This document shows, in pieces, positions 1-7,996 of a stretch of 32,995 bases of DNA; the first letter of the stretch is position 1; each line of letters opens with the position of its first letter. Location of the stretch: the NCBI GenBank assembly GCA_910579145.1, contig CAJTTQ010000019.1:3014-36008 (forward strand), in the 5' to 3' direction. A program made the position numbers and the translations under genes. Source of the DNA: an uncultured Eubacterium sp. (GTDB lineage Bacteria > Bacillota > Clostridia > Lachnospirales > Lachnospiraceae). The notes under the pieces were generated by a model. It did not search any database. It was not told the origin of the DNA and saw only the letters and a list, made by a program, of their open reading frames with translations.

Positions 1-12
1 GTTTGTGTTACT

Positions 13-60
13 ATGATGTCAGGGTCAAAAGGCCAAAATACCTTTTGACCCCAACATCAT
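13..60. repeat. Long intergenic hairpin upstream of alaS
   Basis: Two 20-nt arms (13-32 and 41-60) pair with two mismatches around an 8-nt loop. The arm centre reads GGGTCAAAAGG. No T-run follows it on the plus strand, so it is not a standard terminator for the alaS side. It may be a REP-like repeat or the 3' end of the unseen upstream unit. No T-box consensus is visible between here and alaS. Confidence 0.6.
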
Positions 61-100
61 TATTATATATGTTAGATGAAAAGGCAGGAGGCAATATACC

Positions 101-2740
101 GTGAAATCATATGGATTAAATGAACTGAGAAACATGTTTTTGCAATTCTTTGAGGGGAAAGGGCATCTTGTCATGAAGAGTTTTTCCCTCATCCCTCAAA
201 ATGATAAGAGCTTACTGCTCATCAATGCCGGGATGACCCCGCTGAAACCATATTTTACCGGGCAGGAGATCCCGCCGCGGACGCGCGTGGCGACCTGCCA
301 GAAATGTATCCGCACGGGGGATATTGAAAATGTAGGAAAGACGGCGCGTCACGGCACATTTTTTGAGATGCTCGGGAACTTTTCGTTCGGCGACTATTTT
401 AAGCATGAGGCGATCGCCTGGTCGTGGGAATTTTTGACAAAGACATTGGAAATACCGGAGGACAGGCTGTATCCGTCGGTCTATGTCGAAGATGACGAGG
501 CGTTTGACATCTGGAATAAGGAGATCGGCATCGCGAAAGAGAGGATCTTCCGCTTTGGAAAGGAAGATAATTTTTGGGAGCACGGCGCCGGGCCGTGCGG
601 ACCGTGTTCGGAAATCTACTTTGACCGCGGGGAGAAATACGGCTGCGGCAAGCCGGATTGCACGGTCGGATGTGAATGTGACCGTTACATCGAGATCTGG
701 AACAATGTATTTACCCAGTTTGACAATGATGGAAATGGGAATTATGAGGAACTGGAAAACAAAAACATAGATACCGGTATGGGACTGGAGCGTCTGGCTG
801 TCATTATGCAGGACGTCGATTCGATCTTTGATGTGGATACGGTCAAGGCGATCCGCGACCGCGTGTGCGAACTGGCGCATGTGGAATACGGGAAAGAAGA
901 CAAAGCGGATATGTCGATCCGCGTCATTACCGACCATATCCGTTCGGTGACGTTCATGGTGTCGGACGGGATCATGCCGTCCAATGAGGGCAGGGGATAT
1001 GTGCTCCGCCGCCTGCTGCGCCGCGCGGCGAGACATGGAAGGCTGCTCGGCATTTCCGGCCGTTTTCTGGCCGAGCTGAGCGAGGTTGTGATCCGCGAGT
1101 CAGCGGACGGGTATCCAGAGCTGGCGGATAAGAAGGATTATATATTGAAACTGATTTCTACAGAGGAAGAAAACTTTAATAAGACGATCGACCAGGGACT
1201 TTCGATCCTCGGCGAGATGATGGAGCAGATGAAGAAGGAAGGGACAACCGTGCTCTCCGGTGAAAATACGTTTAAACTATACGATACGTATGGTTTCCCG
1301 GTTGACCTCACGGTTGAGATCCTGGGAGAAAAAGGATTTACCGCCGATGAGGAAGGATTTCTGGCGGCGATGGAAGTACAGAGAAAGACGGCGCGTGAAG
1401 CCAGGGAAGTGACGAATTACATGGGCGCGGACGTGACGGTATACCAGTCGATCGACGCGGCCGTTTCGAGTCAGTTTGTCGGATATGACAGACTGGAGCA
1501 CGAGTCGAAGGTTACGGTGCTGACGACGGCCGATGCGATCGTCGATACGCTGAGCGAGGGGATGGAGGGGACGATCCTCGTGGAGGAAACGCCGTTCTAC
1601 GCGACGATGGGCGGACAGGCGGCCGATACGGGAATGATTTCCACAGCGGAGGGCACATTTGAAGTGGCCGATACGGTCAAACTCCAGGGAACGAAGATCG
1701 GCCATGTGGGGAAAATGGTTTCCGGCGCGATCCACACCGGCGATACGGTGAAACTTTCCGTCGATGAGAGCCGGAGGAATCTGACGGCGAACAACCACAG
1801 CGCGACGCATCTGATGCAGAAAGCGCTCCGTCTCGTGCTGGGCAGCCATGTCGAGCAGGCAGGATCGCTTGTGGATCAGGAGAAGCTTCGTTTCGACTTT
1901 ACGCATTTTTCCCCGATGACCGACGAAGAGATCGCGAAGGTAGAGCAGATCGTCAATGAAAATATTTTGCGCGGCCTCCCGGTCGTGACGAAGGAGATGA
2001 CGCTCGATGAGGCAAAGAAAACGGGAGCGATGGCACTCTTTGGTGAGAAATACGGGGAGAAAGTCCGCGTCGTCCAGATGGGTGAGTTCAGTTCGGAACT
2101 GTGCGGCGGTACCCATGTGGAAAATACGAGGAACATTTCCGCCTTTAAGATCCTGTCCGAAAGCGGCGTTGCCGCCGGCGTGAGGCGGATCGAGGCGCTG
2201 ACGGGCGCCGGACTGATCGCGTACTACGACCAGACGGAACGGCAGCTAAAACAGGCGGCAAAGGCGCTGAAAGCAGCGCCGGCGGATGTCGTGAAGAAGA
2301 TCACGGCGATGCAGGAGGAATGTAAGGCGCTGGCAAAGGAGAATGATGCGTTAAAGGCGAAGATGGCGAAAGCGGCGGCCGGCGACATGATGTCGGCGGC
2401 AGAAGAGTTAAACGGCGTAAAGATACTCATCAGCCGGCTCACCGATGTCGATATGAACGGCATGCGGGATCTGGGTGATGAGGCGAAGCAGAAACTCGGG
2501 GAAGCGATCGTTGTCTTTGCTGCGGAAAACGGCGGAAAGGTGAACCTGATGGCGACGGCGACGGACGGCGCCGTGGCAAAAGGCGCCCATGCCGGCAATC
2601 TCATAAAAGAAATCGCGAAACTCGTCGGAGGCGGCGGGGGCGGCCGTCCGAATATGGCGCAGGCAGGCGGTAAAAATCCAGCCGGTATCGAAGAAGCCCT
2701 CAAGCGCGCAAAAGAGGCGGCGAAAGAGCAGATCAGCTAG
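101..2740 (+). CDS. alaS: Alanine--tRNA ligase
   Basis: Cytoplasmic class II aminoacyl-tRNA synthetase that charges tRNA-Ala and clears mischarged Ser/Gly-tRNA-Ala. The 879-aa length is normal for the family. The N-terminal catalytic core carries GAGPCGPCSEIYFD. The editing domain shows H566-x3-H570 in NNHSATH, and the zinc-site partner C668-x3-H672 lies in CGGTH. A C-terminal coiled-coil and glycine-rich C-Ala domain (GGGGGGRP) follow. The GTG start at 101 is chosen because AGGCAGGAGG lies just upstream at 81-90 and the protein begins with the typical short N-terminus. It stands alone between structured intergenic regions. Identification is secure from motifs and length. Confidence 0.97.
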   Translation: MKSYGLNELRNMFLQFFEGKGHLVMKSFSLIPQNDKSLLLINAGMTPLKPYFTGQEIPPRTRVATCQKCIRTGDIENVGKTARHGTFFEMLGNFSFGDYFKHEAIAWSWEFLTKTLEIPEDRLYPSVYVEDDEAFDIWNKEIGIAKERIFRFGKEDNFWEHGAGPCGPCSEIYFDRGEKYGCGKPDCTVGCECDRYIEIWNNVFTQFDNDGNGNYEELENKNIDTGMGLERLAVIMQDVDSIFDVDTVKAIRDRVCELAHVEYGKEDKADMSIRVITDHIRSVTFMVSDGIMPSNEGRGYVLRRLLRRAARHGRLLGISGRFLAELSEVVIRESADGYPELADKKDYILKLISTEEENFNKTIDQGLSILGEMMEQMKKEGTTVLSGENTFKLYDTYGFPVDLTVEILGEKGFTADEEGFLAAMEVQRKTAREAREVTNYMGADVTVYQSIDAAVSSQFVGYDRLEHESKVTVLTTADAIVDTLSEGMEGTILVEETPFYATMGGQAADTGMISTAEGTFEVADTVKLQGTKIGHVGKMVSGAIHTGDTVKLSVDESRRNLTANNHSATHLMQKALRLVLGSHVEQAGSLVDQEKLRFDFTHFSPMTDEEIAKVEQIVNENILRGLPVVTKEMTLDEAKKTGAMALFGEKYGEKVRVVQMGEFSSELCGGTHVENTRNISAFKILSESGVAAGVRRIEALTGAGLIAYYDQTERQLKQAAKALKAAPADVVKKITAMQEECKALAKENDALKAKMAKAAAGDMMSAAEELNGVKILISRLTDVDMNGMRDLGDEAKQKLGEAIVVFAAENGGKVNLMATATDGAVAKGAHAGNLIKEIAKLVGGGGGGRPNMAQAGGKNPAGIEEALKRAKEAAKEQIS

Positions 2741-2747
2741 AAAGAAG

Positions 2748-2904
2748 GGATAGTGTGAAAAATAAGCTCGATAGCTTATTTTTCACACGGCTATTTGTGC
2801 CGGAGCGTCACAAATAAGCCCTGATGGCAGACGAGAAATCGCCTTCGCGAATTTCTCGTCGCCCCGTCGCGTAAACGCTCCGGAATGGAGGATAGTGTGA
2901 AAAA
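2748..2904 (+). promoter_or_regulatory. Multi-hairpin, pseudoknot-capable element before the GH43 gene
   Basis: Hairpin A is a perfect 16-bp stem (2753-2768 with 2773-2788, loop CGAT). Hairpin B pairs 2789-2799 with 2809-2820 (one bulge), and its whole 9-nt loop CCGGAGCGT (2800-2808) is complementary to ACGCTCCGG at 2875-2883. Hairpin C spans 2830-2860. A 15-nt direct repeat, GGATAGTGTGAAAAA, occurs at 2748-2762 and again at 2890-2904, where it holds the GTG start of the next gene. TTTTTCACAC (2779-2788) can therefore pair with either repeat copy. This suggests a structured leader controlling translation, or a small inserted element with flanking repeats. The pairings are seen; the function is inferred. 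Confidence 0.55.
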
Positions 2905-4297
2905 ACAGGCGTTCAATCCATATCTGCCGTCCTGGGAATACATACCGGACGGGGAACCGTACGTATTTGACGGCAGGGTATATGTATACGGGTCACATGA
3001 CAAGTATAACGGCCACGTATTTTGTTTGGGCGATTATATGTGCTGGTCGGCTCCGGTCGACGATCTGGGAGACTGGCGCTGTGAGGGAGTCATATATGAA
3101 AAAACAGCAGACCCGTATAACAAAGAGGGGAAGATGTGCCTCTATGCGCCCGATGTCGTGAAGGGGCCCGATGGCAGATATTATCTGTATTATGTGCTGG
3201 ATAAAGTATCGGTCGTATCGGTAGCGGTGTGCGATACGCCGGCCGGCCGTTATGAATTTTACGGCTATGTGCACTATGAAGACGGGACGCTCCTCGGAGA
3301 GAGAGGAGGGGACGAGCCGCAGTTTGATCCGGGCGTATTGTGGGAAGGCGACCGTATCTATCTGTATACCGGCTTTTGCGGACAGGGGGACACCTCGAGA
3401 AACGGCGCGATGGTGACGGTTCTGGATACCGATATGCTGACGGTGAAAGAGGCGCCGAAATTCGTGGCGCCGCCCGAGTGGAAGAGCGGGGGGACCGGAT
3501 TTGAAGGCCACGGCTTTTTCGAAGCGCCGTCGATCCGAAAGATCGGAGAAACCTATTATTTTATTTATTCCTCGTCTGTCATGCACGAGCTGTGCTATGC
3601 CACGAGCCGGTTTCCCGACCGGGAGTTTACGTACCGCGGCGTTCTCGTGAGCAACTGCGATCTACATATCGATTCGTATAAACCGGCTGAAAAACCGATG
3701 GCGTATGGCAGCAATAACCACGGCAGCCTGGTGGAGATCGGCGGCGAGTGGTACATCTTTTACCACCGGCACACGAACGGTTCGTGGTATTGCCGGCAGG
3801 GGTGCGCGGAACGGCTCGAACGTTCGGCTGACGGGAGTTTTTCGCAGGCGGAGCTTACTTCGTGCGGATTAAACGGCAGGCCGCTAAAAGGCGAAGGCGA
3901 GTATCCGGCTTATCTGGCCTGTAATCTGTTCACGGAAGAAGATTCCATTTATGTGGGCGGCGGCCGGTTTCCGAAGATCATGCAGGACGGCCGGGACGGA
4001 GATGAGGAACCCGGCTATGTTGCCAATATGGAACACGGCGCGACGGCCGGATTTAAGTATTTTGACTGTCAGGGGATCCGGCGCGTCACGATCTGGACGC
4101 GCGGCTATGCCAAAGGCGTGTTTGAAGTCCGGCTGGTGTGGGACGGGCCGGTCGTGGCGGAGATACCGATCGAGTTTACGAATGTCTGGGAGCCGTACAC
4201 CGCGGAAGTTGACATTCCCGACGGGATTCATGCGCTCTACTTTACGTTTTCCGGGGATGGGAATGCGAGTTTGCGCTCCTTCCGTCTGGAAACATGA
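2897..4297 (+). CDS. Glycoside hydrolase family 43-like protein
   Basis: Probable five-bladed beta-propeller glycosidase acting on arabinose- or xylose-containing plant polysaccharides. The expected GH43 acidic triad is visible, counting from the ATG at 2885: D22 in YIPDGEP, D90 in YAPDV and E213 in FFEAPSI. After about residue 330 a beta-rich, CBM6-like C-terminal region follows. No signal peptide is present, so the enzyme is probably cytoplasmic and acts on imported oligosaccharides. The GTG at 2897 is preferred because GGAGGA (2887-2892) lies 4 nt upstream, whereas the in-frame ATG at 2885 overlaps that SD and has none of its own. The start lies inside the repeat and pseudoknot element. 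Family is fairly sure; substrate is unknown. Confidence 0.85.
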   Translation: MKKQAFNPYLPSWEYIPDGEPYVFDGRVYVYGSHDKYNGHVFCLGDYMCWSAPVDDLGDWRCEGVIYEKTADPYNKEGKMCLYAPDVVKGPDGRYYLYYVLDKVSVVSVAVCDTPAGRYEFYGYVHYEDGTLLGERGGDEPQFDPGVLWEGDRIYLYTGFCGQGDTSRNGAMVTVLDTDMLTVKEAPKFVAPPEWKSGGTGFEGHGFFEAPSIRKIGETYYFIYSSSVMHELCYATSRFPDREFTYRGVLVSNCDLHIDSYKPAEKPMAYGSNNHGSLVEIGGEWYIFYHRHTNGSWYCRQGCAERLERSADGSFSQAELTSCGLNGRPLKGEGEYPAYLACNLFTEEDSIYVGGGRFPKIMQDGRDGDEEPGYVANMEHGATAGFKYFDCQGIRRVTIWTRGYAKGVFEVRLVWDGPVVAEIPIEFTNVWEPYTAEVDIPDGIHALYFTFSGDGNASLRSFRLET

Positions 4298-4319
4298 TAT
4301 GGTATAAAGGAGAAGGTAT

Positions 4320-4493
4320 ATGAGGTGGCTTATTATTATAGCAACGTTGGTTATAGCGCTGATCGCTTATGATAAAAAGTGGAGGAAAACGGCGGTTTTA
4401 TTTTATATCATTACGCTTCTTCTCCTAATGCGGGAAGTGGGCAGGATCTGGATCCCGCTTTACGGCTATAACCCGCCGGCATTTTTCGAATAG
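4320..4493 (+). CDS. Small membrane protein (57 aa)
   Basis: Unrecognised short gene starting MRWLIIIATL and ending PPAFFE. It has two hydrophobic segments (about residues 3-17 and 25-37) separated by the basic stretch DKKWRK, so it probably forms a membrane hairpin. A good SD (AAGGAGAAGG, 4307-4316) sits a few bases before the ATG, and the gene begins 22 nt after the GH43 stop, suggesting co-transcription. No function can be assigned; it could be a regulatory or accessory membrane peptide. Confidence 0.6.
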   Translation: MRWLIIIATLVIALIAYDKKWRKTAVLFYIITLLLLMREVGRIWIPLYGYNPPAFFE

Positions 4494-4546
4494 AGAGACA
4501 AATTTTGAATTTAGTTGAATTTGTGTCATAAATTTAGCAAAAATGG

Positions 4547-4574
4547 TTGACGTATCCAAATTTTGTGTTATAAT
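4547..4574 (+). promoter_or_regulatory. Sigma-A-type promoter for rpsU
   Basis: TTGACG (4547-4552), a 16-nt spacer, then TATAAT (4569-4574). Transcription would start near 4581, giving a leader of about 70 nt before rpsU. Confidence 0.8.
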
Positions 4575-4650
4575 ATGTGTTAGTGCGAAAAATACCCAAA
4601 CAGTTGTATTTTGCACAATCTACAACTGGAGGGAGGTAAGGTGTGATATT

Positions 4651-4827
4651 ATGTCAAATGTGATCGTAAAAGAAAACGAATCATTGGACAGTGCATTGCG
4701 CCGTTTCAAGCGAAACTGTGCAAAAGCGGGGATCCAGCAGGAGATTCGGAAGAGAGAGCATTATGAGAAGCCAAGCGTCAGACGTAAGAAAAAGTCTGAG
4801 GCGGCTCGTAAAAGGAAATTCAAATAA
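4651..4827 (+). CDS. rpsU: 30S ribosomal protein S21
   Basis: Small basic protein of the 30S subunit. The 58-aa length is typical of bS21, with the characteristic N-terminus MSNVIVKENESLDSALRRFK and a basic C-terminal tail rich in RRKKK and ARKRKFK. GGGAGG at 4631-4636 is the likely SD, with rather long spacing (14 nt) to the ATG. A clear promoter lies upstream and a strong terminator directly downstream, so it is probably made as its own short transcript, with some read-through into the sporulation and phoH genes that commonly follow it in Firmicutes. Confidence 0.97.
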   Translation: MSNVIVKENESLDSALRRFKRNCAKAGIQQEIRKREHYEKPSVRRKKKSEAARKRKFK

Positions 4828-4842
4828 TTGCACATATGATGG

Positions 4843-4874
4843 AAGAACGCAGGCTCTGCGTTCTTTCTTTTTTT
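4843..4874 (+). terminator. Intrinsic terminator after rpsU
   Basis: A 10-bp perfect stem AAGAACGCAG / CTGCGTTCTT with loop GCT, followed by TCTTTTTTT. Confidence 0.85.
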
Positions 4875-4945
4875 GCAAATTTTTGTATCTAAGCCAGGCA
4901 CTCCCGCATAAAATAATACATAACCGAATGCGTACGAGGTGGAAT

Positions 4946-5203
4946 ATGAATCCCATATCGAAAAAAATGGGCTTACAGCCTGACATACTGGATGGTGCCA
5001 CCATCGTAAAGACATATGGGGATGAGTATGCCATTATCGAAAATTATAAATCGATCATTGAATACACGGAAGAGACGATCAAGCTCCAGGGAAAGCACGT
5101 AAAAGTAATGGTGTGCGGGAATGATCTCTGCATCGAATCGTTCGAACCGGACGAGTGCAGGGTATGCGGTAAAATAAATGACATCAGCCTCATCCGGTTT
5201 TAG
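4946..5203 (+). CDS. yqfC: Sporulation protein YqfC
   Basis: Small 85-aa protein of the YabP/YqfC family, which in Bacillus is made in the mother cell during sporulation. It begins MNPISKKMGL and carries ENYKSIIEYTEETIKLQG followed by a short beta region. The ATG at 4946 is chosen because GAGGTGG lies just upstream (4936-4942) and the length fits the family; an in-frame ATG at 4928 would add six residues. It is followed 21 nt later by yqfD, its usual partner. CGND and the C-terminal CRVCG give three cysteines, perhaps incidental. The assignment rests on resemblance and strong synteny. Confidence 0.85.
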   Translation: MNPISKKMGLQPDILDGATIVKTYGDEYAIIENYKSIIEYTEETIKLQGKHVKVMVCGNDLCIESFEPDECRVCGKINDISLIRF

Positions 5204-5224
5204 GACGGCTGATCGAATGGGGGA

Positions 5225-6484
5225 ATGAAATTGAAATGGCTGCGGGGATACATAGACTGTAGTGTCGGCTCGGGACGGTGGGAGCGTTTTATGAACTTAT
5301 GCCGGCATCATGATATTAAGCTGTGGAACGTCAAGTCAGAAGAAAAACGGGTGACGTTCTGCATGTACGCGAAGGATTACAGGATGCTGAAAAAGTTTGT
5401 GGGAAAAACAAGCGTTGTGCCGCACATACGAAGAAAGAAGGGACTGCCGTTCGTGTGCGGACACGCGATGCGGGACTGGACCTTTACATTCGGTTTTATC
5501 CTGTTTTTTGTCGTGCTTCGGGTGTTATCCATGTTTGTGTGGCAGATCAATTATTACGGGCAGAGGGAGTACACGCAGGAGACGATCCGCAAAGAGGTGA
5601 CGGCGATGGGCGTTTACACCGGTATGCTACGCAGCCACCTCGACTGTGACAGCATAGAGAGGAACCTGCGGGAGTGCTACGACAATATGAGCTGGGTATC
5701 CGCGGAGGAAAAAGGCTGCGTGCTGAACATTAAAATGAAAGAAGGAACGGCGGAGAAAAAGGCTGATGTCATGGATACCAGACCGTGCCACCTCATCGCG
5801 CCGTGCCGCGGCACCGTGGAGAGTATCGTCACAAAAGAGGGAACGGCGAAAGTCAAAAAGGGCTCAGAGGTCAAAAAAGGAGACGTCCTCATACGCGGCA
5901 TCGTAGAAATCAAAGATGACAGTGATACGGTCGTGAAAAAAAACGGCGTCCACGCGGCGGGAGAGGTGACGATCGTCACGGAGAAAAAGTTTGAAGACCG
6001 TATAAATATACGGCATATGAATAAAAATAAAACGGGGAAGGATGTAGACGTTTACACGGTTCAATGCGGCGGAACTCGTTTTTCTATAAAAAATCCCTTA
6101 AAATGGTTTGATAATTCTTCCAGTTATGATATAATAAGTAGCGTATGTGTGGATGAAGTGTTCATTCCCCTGCAGGCAAGTTTGAAAGTGACCAGGCGTA
6201 AGTACGTGAATTACGAACCGCAGGAAGCCGAGTACACCGAGCAGGAGGCAGAAGAACTCCTGCGCCGGAAACTGGCGGCAAGAGTTATGACTTATGAGGA
6301 AAAAGGATATGAGGTGTTAGACCAGACGTTTCAAATGGCCAGAGAGCAGAACGAGTTTGTAAGCCGCGGAAGCGTCGTGATGAAAGTATCCGAAATGAAA
6401 CAGAAAGAGGTGTCAGAAAAACAGCTGATGCTTAAGAGTGGAAAGGAAGAAGAACGTGATGGCACAGGAGCAGAGCATACTTGA
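5225..6484 (+). CDS. yqfD: Sporulation protein YqfD
   Basis: Membrane-anchored sporulation protein (419 aa) normally found right after yqfC. The N-terminal domain starts MKLKWLRGYI; one hydrophobic segment lies at about residues 79-102 (FTFGFILFFVVLRVLSMFVW); a large, presumably extracytoplasmic, charged beta-rich domain follows. The start is uncertain: the ATG at 5225 is almost on top of the GGGGG SD (5219-5223), while the TTG at 5231 has a better 7-nt spacing and would lose only two residues. The last 26 nt overlap the phoH start, implying translational coupling. Biochemical function is not established for the family. Confidence 0.88.
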   Translation: MKLKWLRGYIDCSVGSGRWERFMNLCRHHDIKLWNVKSEEKRVTFCMYAKDYRMLKKFVGKTSVVPHIRRKKGLPFVCGHAMRDWTFTFGFILFFVVLRVLSMFVWQINYYGQREYTQETIRKEVTAMGVYTGMLRSHLDCDSIERNLRECYDNMSWVSAEEKGCVLNIKMKEGTAEKKADVMDTRPCHLIAPCRGTVESIVTKEGTAKVKKGSEVKKGDVLIRGIVEIKDDSDTVVKKNGVHAAGEVTIVTEKKFEDRINIRHMNKNKTGKDVDVYTVQCGGTRFSIKNPLKWFDNSSSYDIISSVCVDEVFIPLQASLKVTRRKYVNYEPQEAEYTEQEAEELLRRKLAARVMTYEEKGYEVLDQTFQMAREQNEFVSRGSVVMKVSEMKQKEVSEKQLMLKSGKEEERDGTGAEHT

Positions 6485-7460
6485 TATTCCGGCAGATCAT
6501 GAGAATAATATATTCGGCGGCCTGGATGCCCATTTAAAAAAGATCGAGCGCGCGCTCCGCGTCGAGGTGATCCTGCGCGACGGCTCCGTGAAAATAATCG
6601 GGGACGAACAGGCGGTAAAGGAGGCAAAGCGGGTATTCGCGGAACTGCTCGCGATGTCGCAGCGGGGGAATACGATCACCGAACAAAACGTAGACTATGT
6701 GCTCGCCCTGACGAAAGAAAAATCTTCGGTATCCCTCGTGGATATCGATAAAGAGCTCGTCGGTTTTACAATCCAGGGAAAGCCGATCAAACCGAAGACG
6801 CTGGGACAGAAGAAATATGTGGACGCGATCCGCGAAAAGATGATGGTATTCGGCGTCGGGCCGGCCGGTACGGGAAAGACGTATCTGGCAATGGCGATGG
6901 CCATTCAGGCATTTAAGCAGGATGAAGTGGGAAAGATCATCCTGACGAGGCCGGCGATCGAGGCCGGGGAGAACCTGGGATTTCTGCCGGGCGACCTGCA
7001 GAGTAAGATCGACCCGTATCTGCGTCCTCTCTATGACGCGCTGTATCAGATCATGGGAGCGGATTCTTTCCTCAAAAATTCCGAAAAAGGACTGATCGAG
7101 GTAGCGCCACTGGCCTATATGAGGGGAAGGACGTTAGATAACGCGTTCATCATTTTGGATGAGGCGCAGAATACGACGCCGGCGCAGATGAAAATGTTCC
7201 TCACGCGTATCGGTTTTGGCTCCAAAGTCGTCATAACAGGCGACCTCTCGCAGAAAGATCTGCCATTTGCCGCTGTATCCGGGCTGGAGCAGGCGTTGAA
7301 GGTGCTGCGGGATGTGGAAGAGATCGGCGTGTCCTATCTGACAAATAAGGACGTCGTGCGGCATCCGCTCGTACAGAAGATCGTACATGCGTATGAAAAA
7401 TACGAGGCGAGGGAACAGTACCGGGAGAATCGGAAAAATCAGAGGCAGAAAAGGAAGTAA
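6459..7460 (+). CDS. phoH: PhoH family ATPase
   Basis: Predicted cytoplasmic PhoH-type ATPase (333 aa). It has an N-terminal KH-like region and a P-loop domain with Walker A GPAGTGKT (about residues 134-141) and Walker B FIILDEAQN (DE at 234-235). The KH plus PhoH layout next to ybeY is common and suggests RNA metabolism; the precise activity is not known. The ATG at 6459 is chosen because AAGGAAG (6443-6449) is well placed and the protein begins MAQEQSILDIP; an upstream in-frame start at 6438 lacks an SD. It overlaps the end of yqfD and is followed 2 nt later by ybeY. Confidence 0.95.
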   Translation: MAQEQSILDIPADHENNIFGGLDAHLKKIERALRVEVILRDGSVKIIGDEQAVKEAKRVFAELLAMSQRGNTITEQNVDYVLALTKEKSSVSLVDIDKELVGFTIQGKPIKPKTLGQKKYVDAIREKMMVFGVGPAGTGKTYLAMAMAIQAFKQDEVGKIILTRPAIEAGENLGFLPGDLQSKIDPYLRPLYDALYQIMGADSFLKNSEKGLIEVAPLAYMRGRTLDNAFIILDEAQNTTPAQMKMFLTRIGFGSKVVITGDLSQKDLPFAAVSGLEQALKVLRDVEEIGVSYLTNKDVVRHPLVQKIVHAYEKYEAREQYRENRKNQRQKRK

Positions 7461-7462
7461 GG

Positions 7463-7963
7463 ATGACGATATATTTTGAAGATGAGGCGATGCTATCGTT
7501 TGATTTTGATCCAGAGAGGCAGTTAGAGCAGATCATCCCGTTCGTGCGGGATCATGTGAACTGCCCGTACGATCTGGAGGTAAATGTAACGATGGTGGAC
7601 AAGGCAGCGATACAGGAAGTCAATGCCAGGTTCCGGGATCTGTGCAGGCCCACGGATGTGTTGAGTTTTCCGATGGCCGAGTACGATAGACCGGCTGATT
7701 TTGACGGGCCGGCCTTTCTCGGGAGCCGGACGGTCGATCCAGATACGAAGGAGCTTGTTTTGGGCGATATGATGCTCTGTTCCGAAGTCATCAAGGAACA
7801 GGCGAAAGAATACGGGCATTCGGAAATGAGGGAATTTAGTTTTCTTGTCGTACATAGCATGCTTCATCTGTTTGGGTACGACCACATATTGGAGCGTGAC
7901 CGTATGGAGATGGAAGAGGAGCAGAGGACGATCATGGGTGCGCTCGGGATCTACCGATCCTAA
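7463..7963 (+). CDS. ybeY: rRNA maturation RNase YbeY
   Basis: Zinc-dependent endoribonuclease involved in 16S rRNA 3'-end maturation and ribosome quality control. The metal motif H131-x3-H135-x5-H141 is intact in HSMLHLFGYDH, and the upstream CRPTDVLSFP block is characteristic. The 166-aa length is normal. It starts 2 nt after the phoH stop, with the SD lying in the end of phoH. The last codons and the following spacer hold an imperfect 16-nt tandem repeat ending at the stop. Confidence 0.96.
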   Translation: MTIYFEDEAMLSFDFDPERQLEQIIPFVRDHVNCPYDLEVNVTMVDKAAIQEVNARFRDLCRPTDVLSFPMAEYDRPADFDGPAFLGSRTVDPDTKELVLGDMMLCSEVIKEQAKEYGHSEMREFSFLVVHSMLHLFGYDHILERDRMEMEEEQRTIMGALGIYRS

Positions 7964-7996
7964 AGGACTACCAATCCTAGAGAAATGAGGGAAATG

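Noticed and set aside
1..100. T-box leader before alaS
   Set aside because: No T-box consensus, specifier loop or terminator/antiterminator pair in the 100 nt available; only a simple hairpin is seen.
212..2703. Long antisense frames across alaS
   Set aside because: They are low-complexity, basic translations shadowing a GC-biased real gene; alaS motifs fix the coding strand.
4497..4533. AT-rich inverted repeat before the rpsU promoter as a terminator
   Set aside because: The stem is about 7 A/T pairs with an interrupted arm and no T-run; too weak to call.
7935..7980. Imperfect tandem duplication at the ybeY stop (CTACCGATCC / CTACCAATCC)
   Set aside because: Two short degenerate copies only; no consequence for the protein and no recognisable element.
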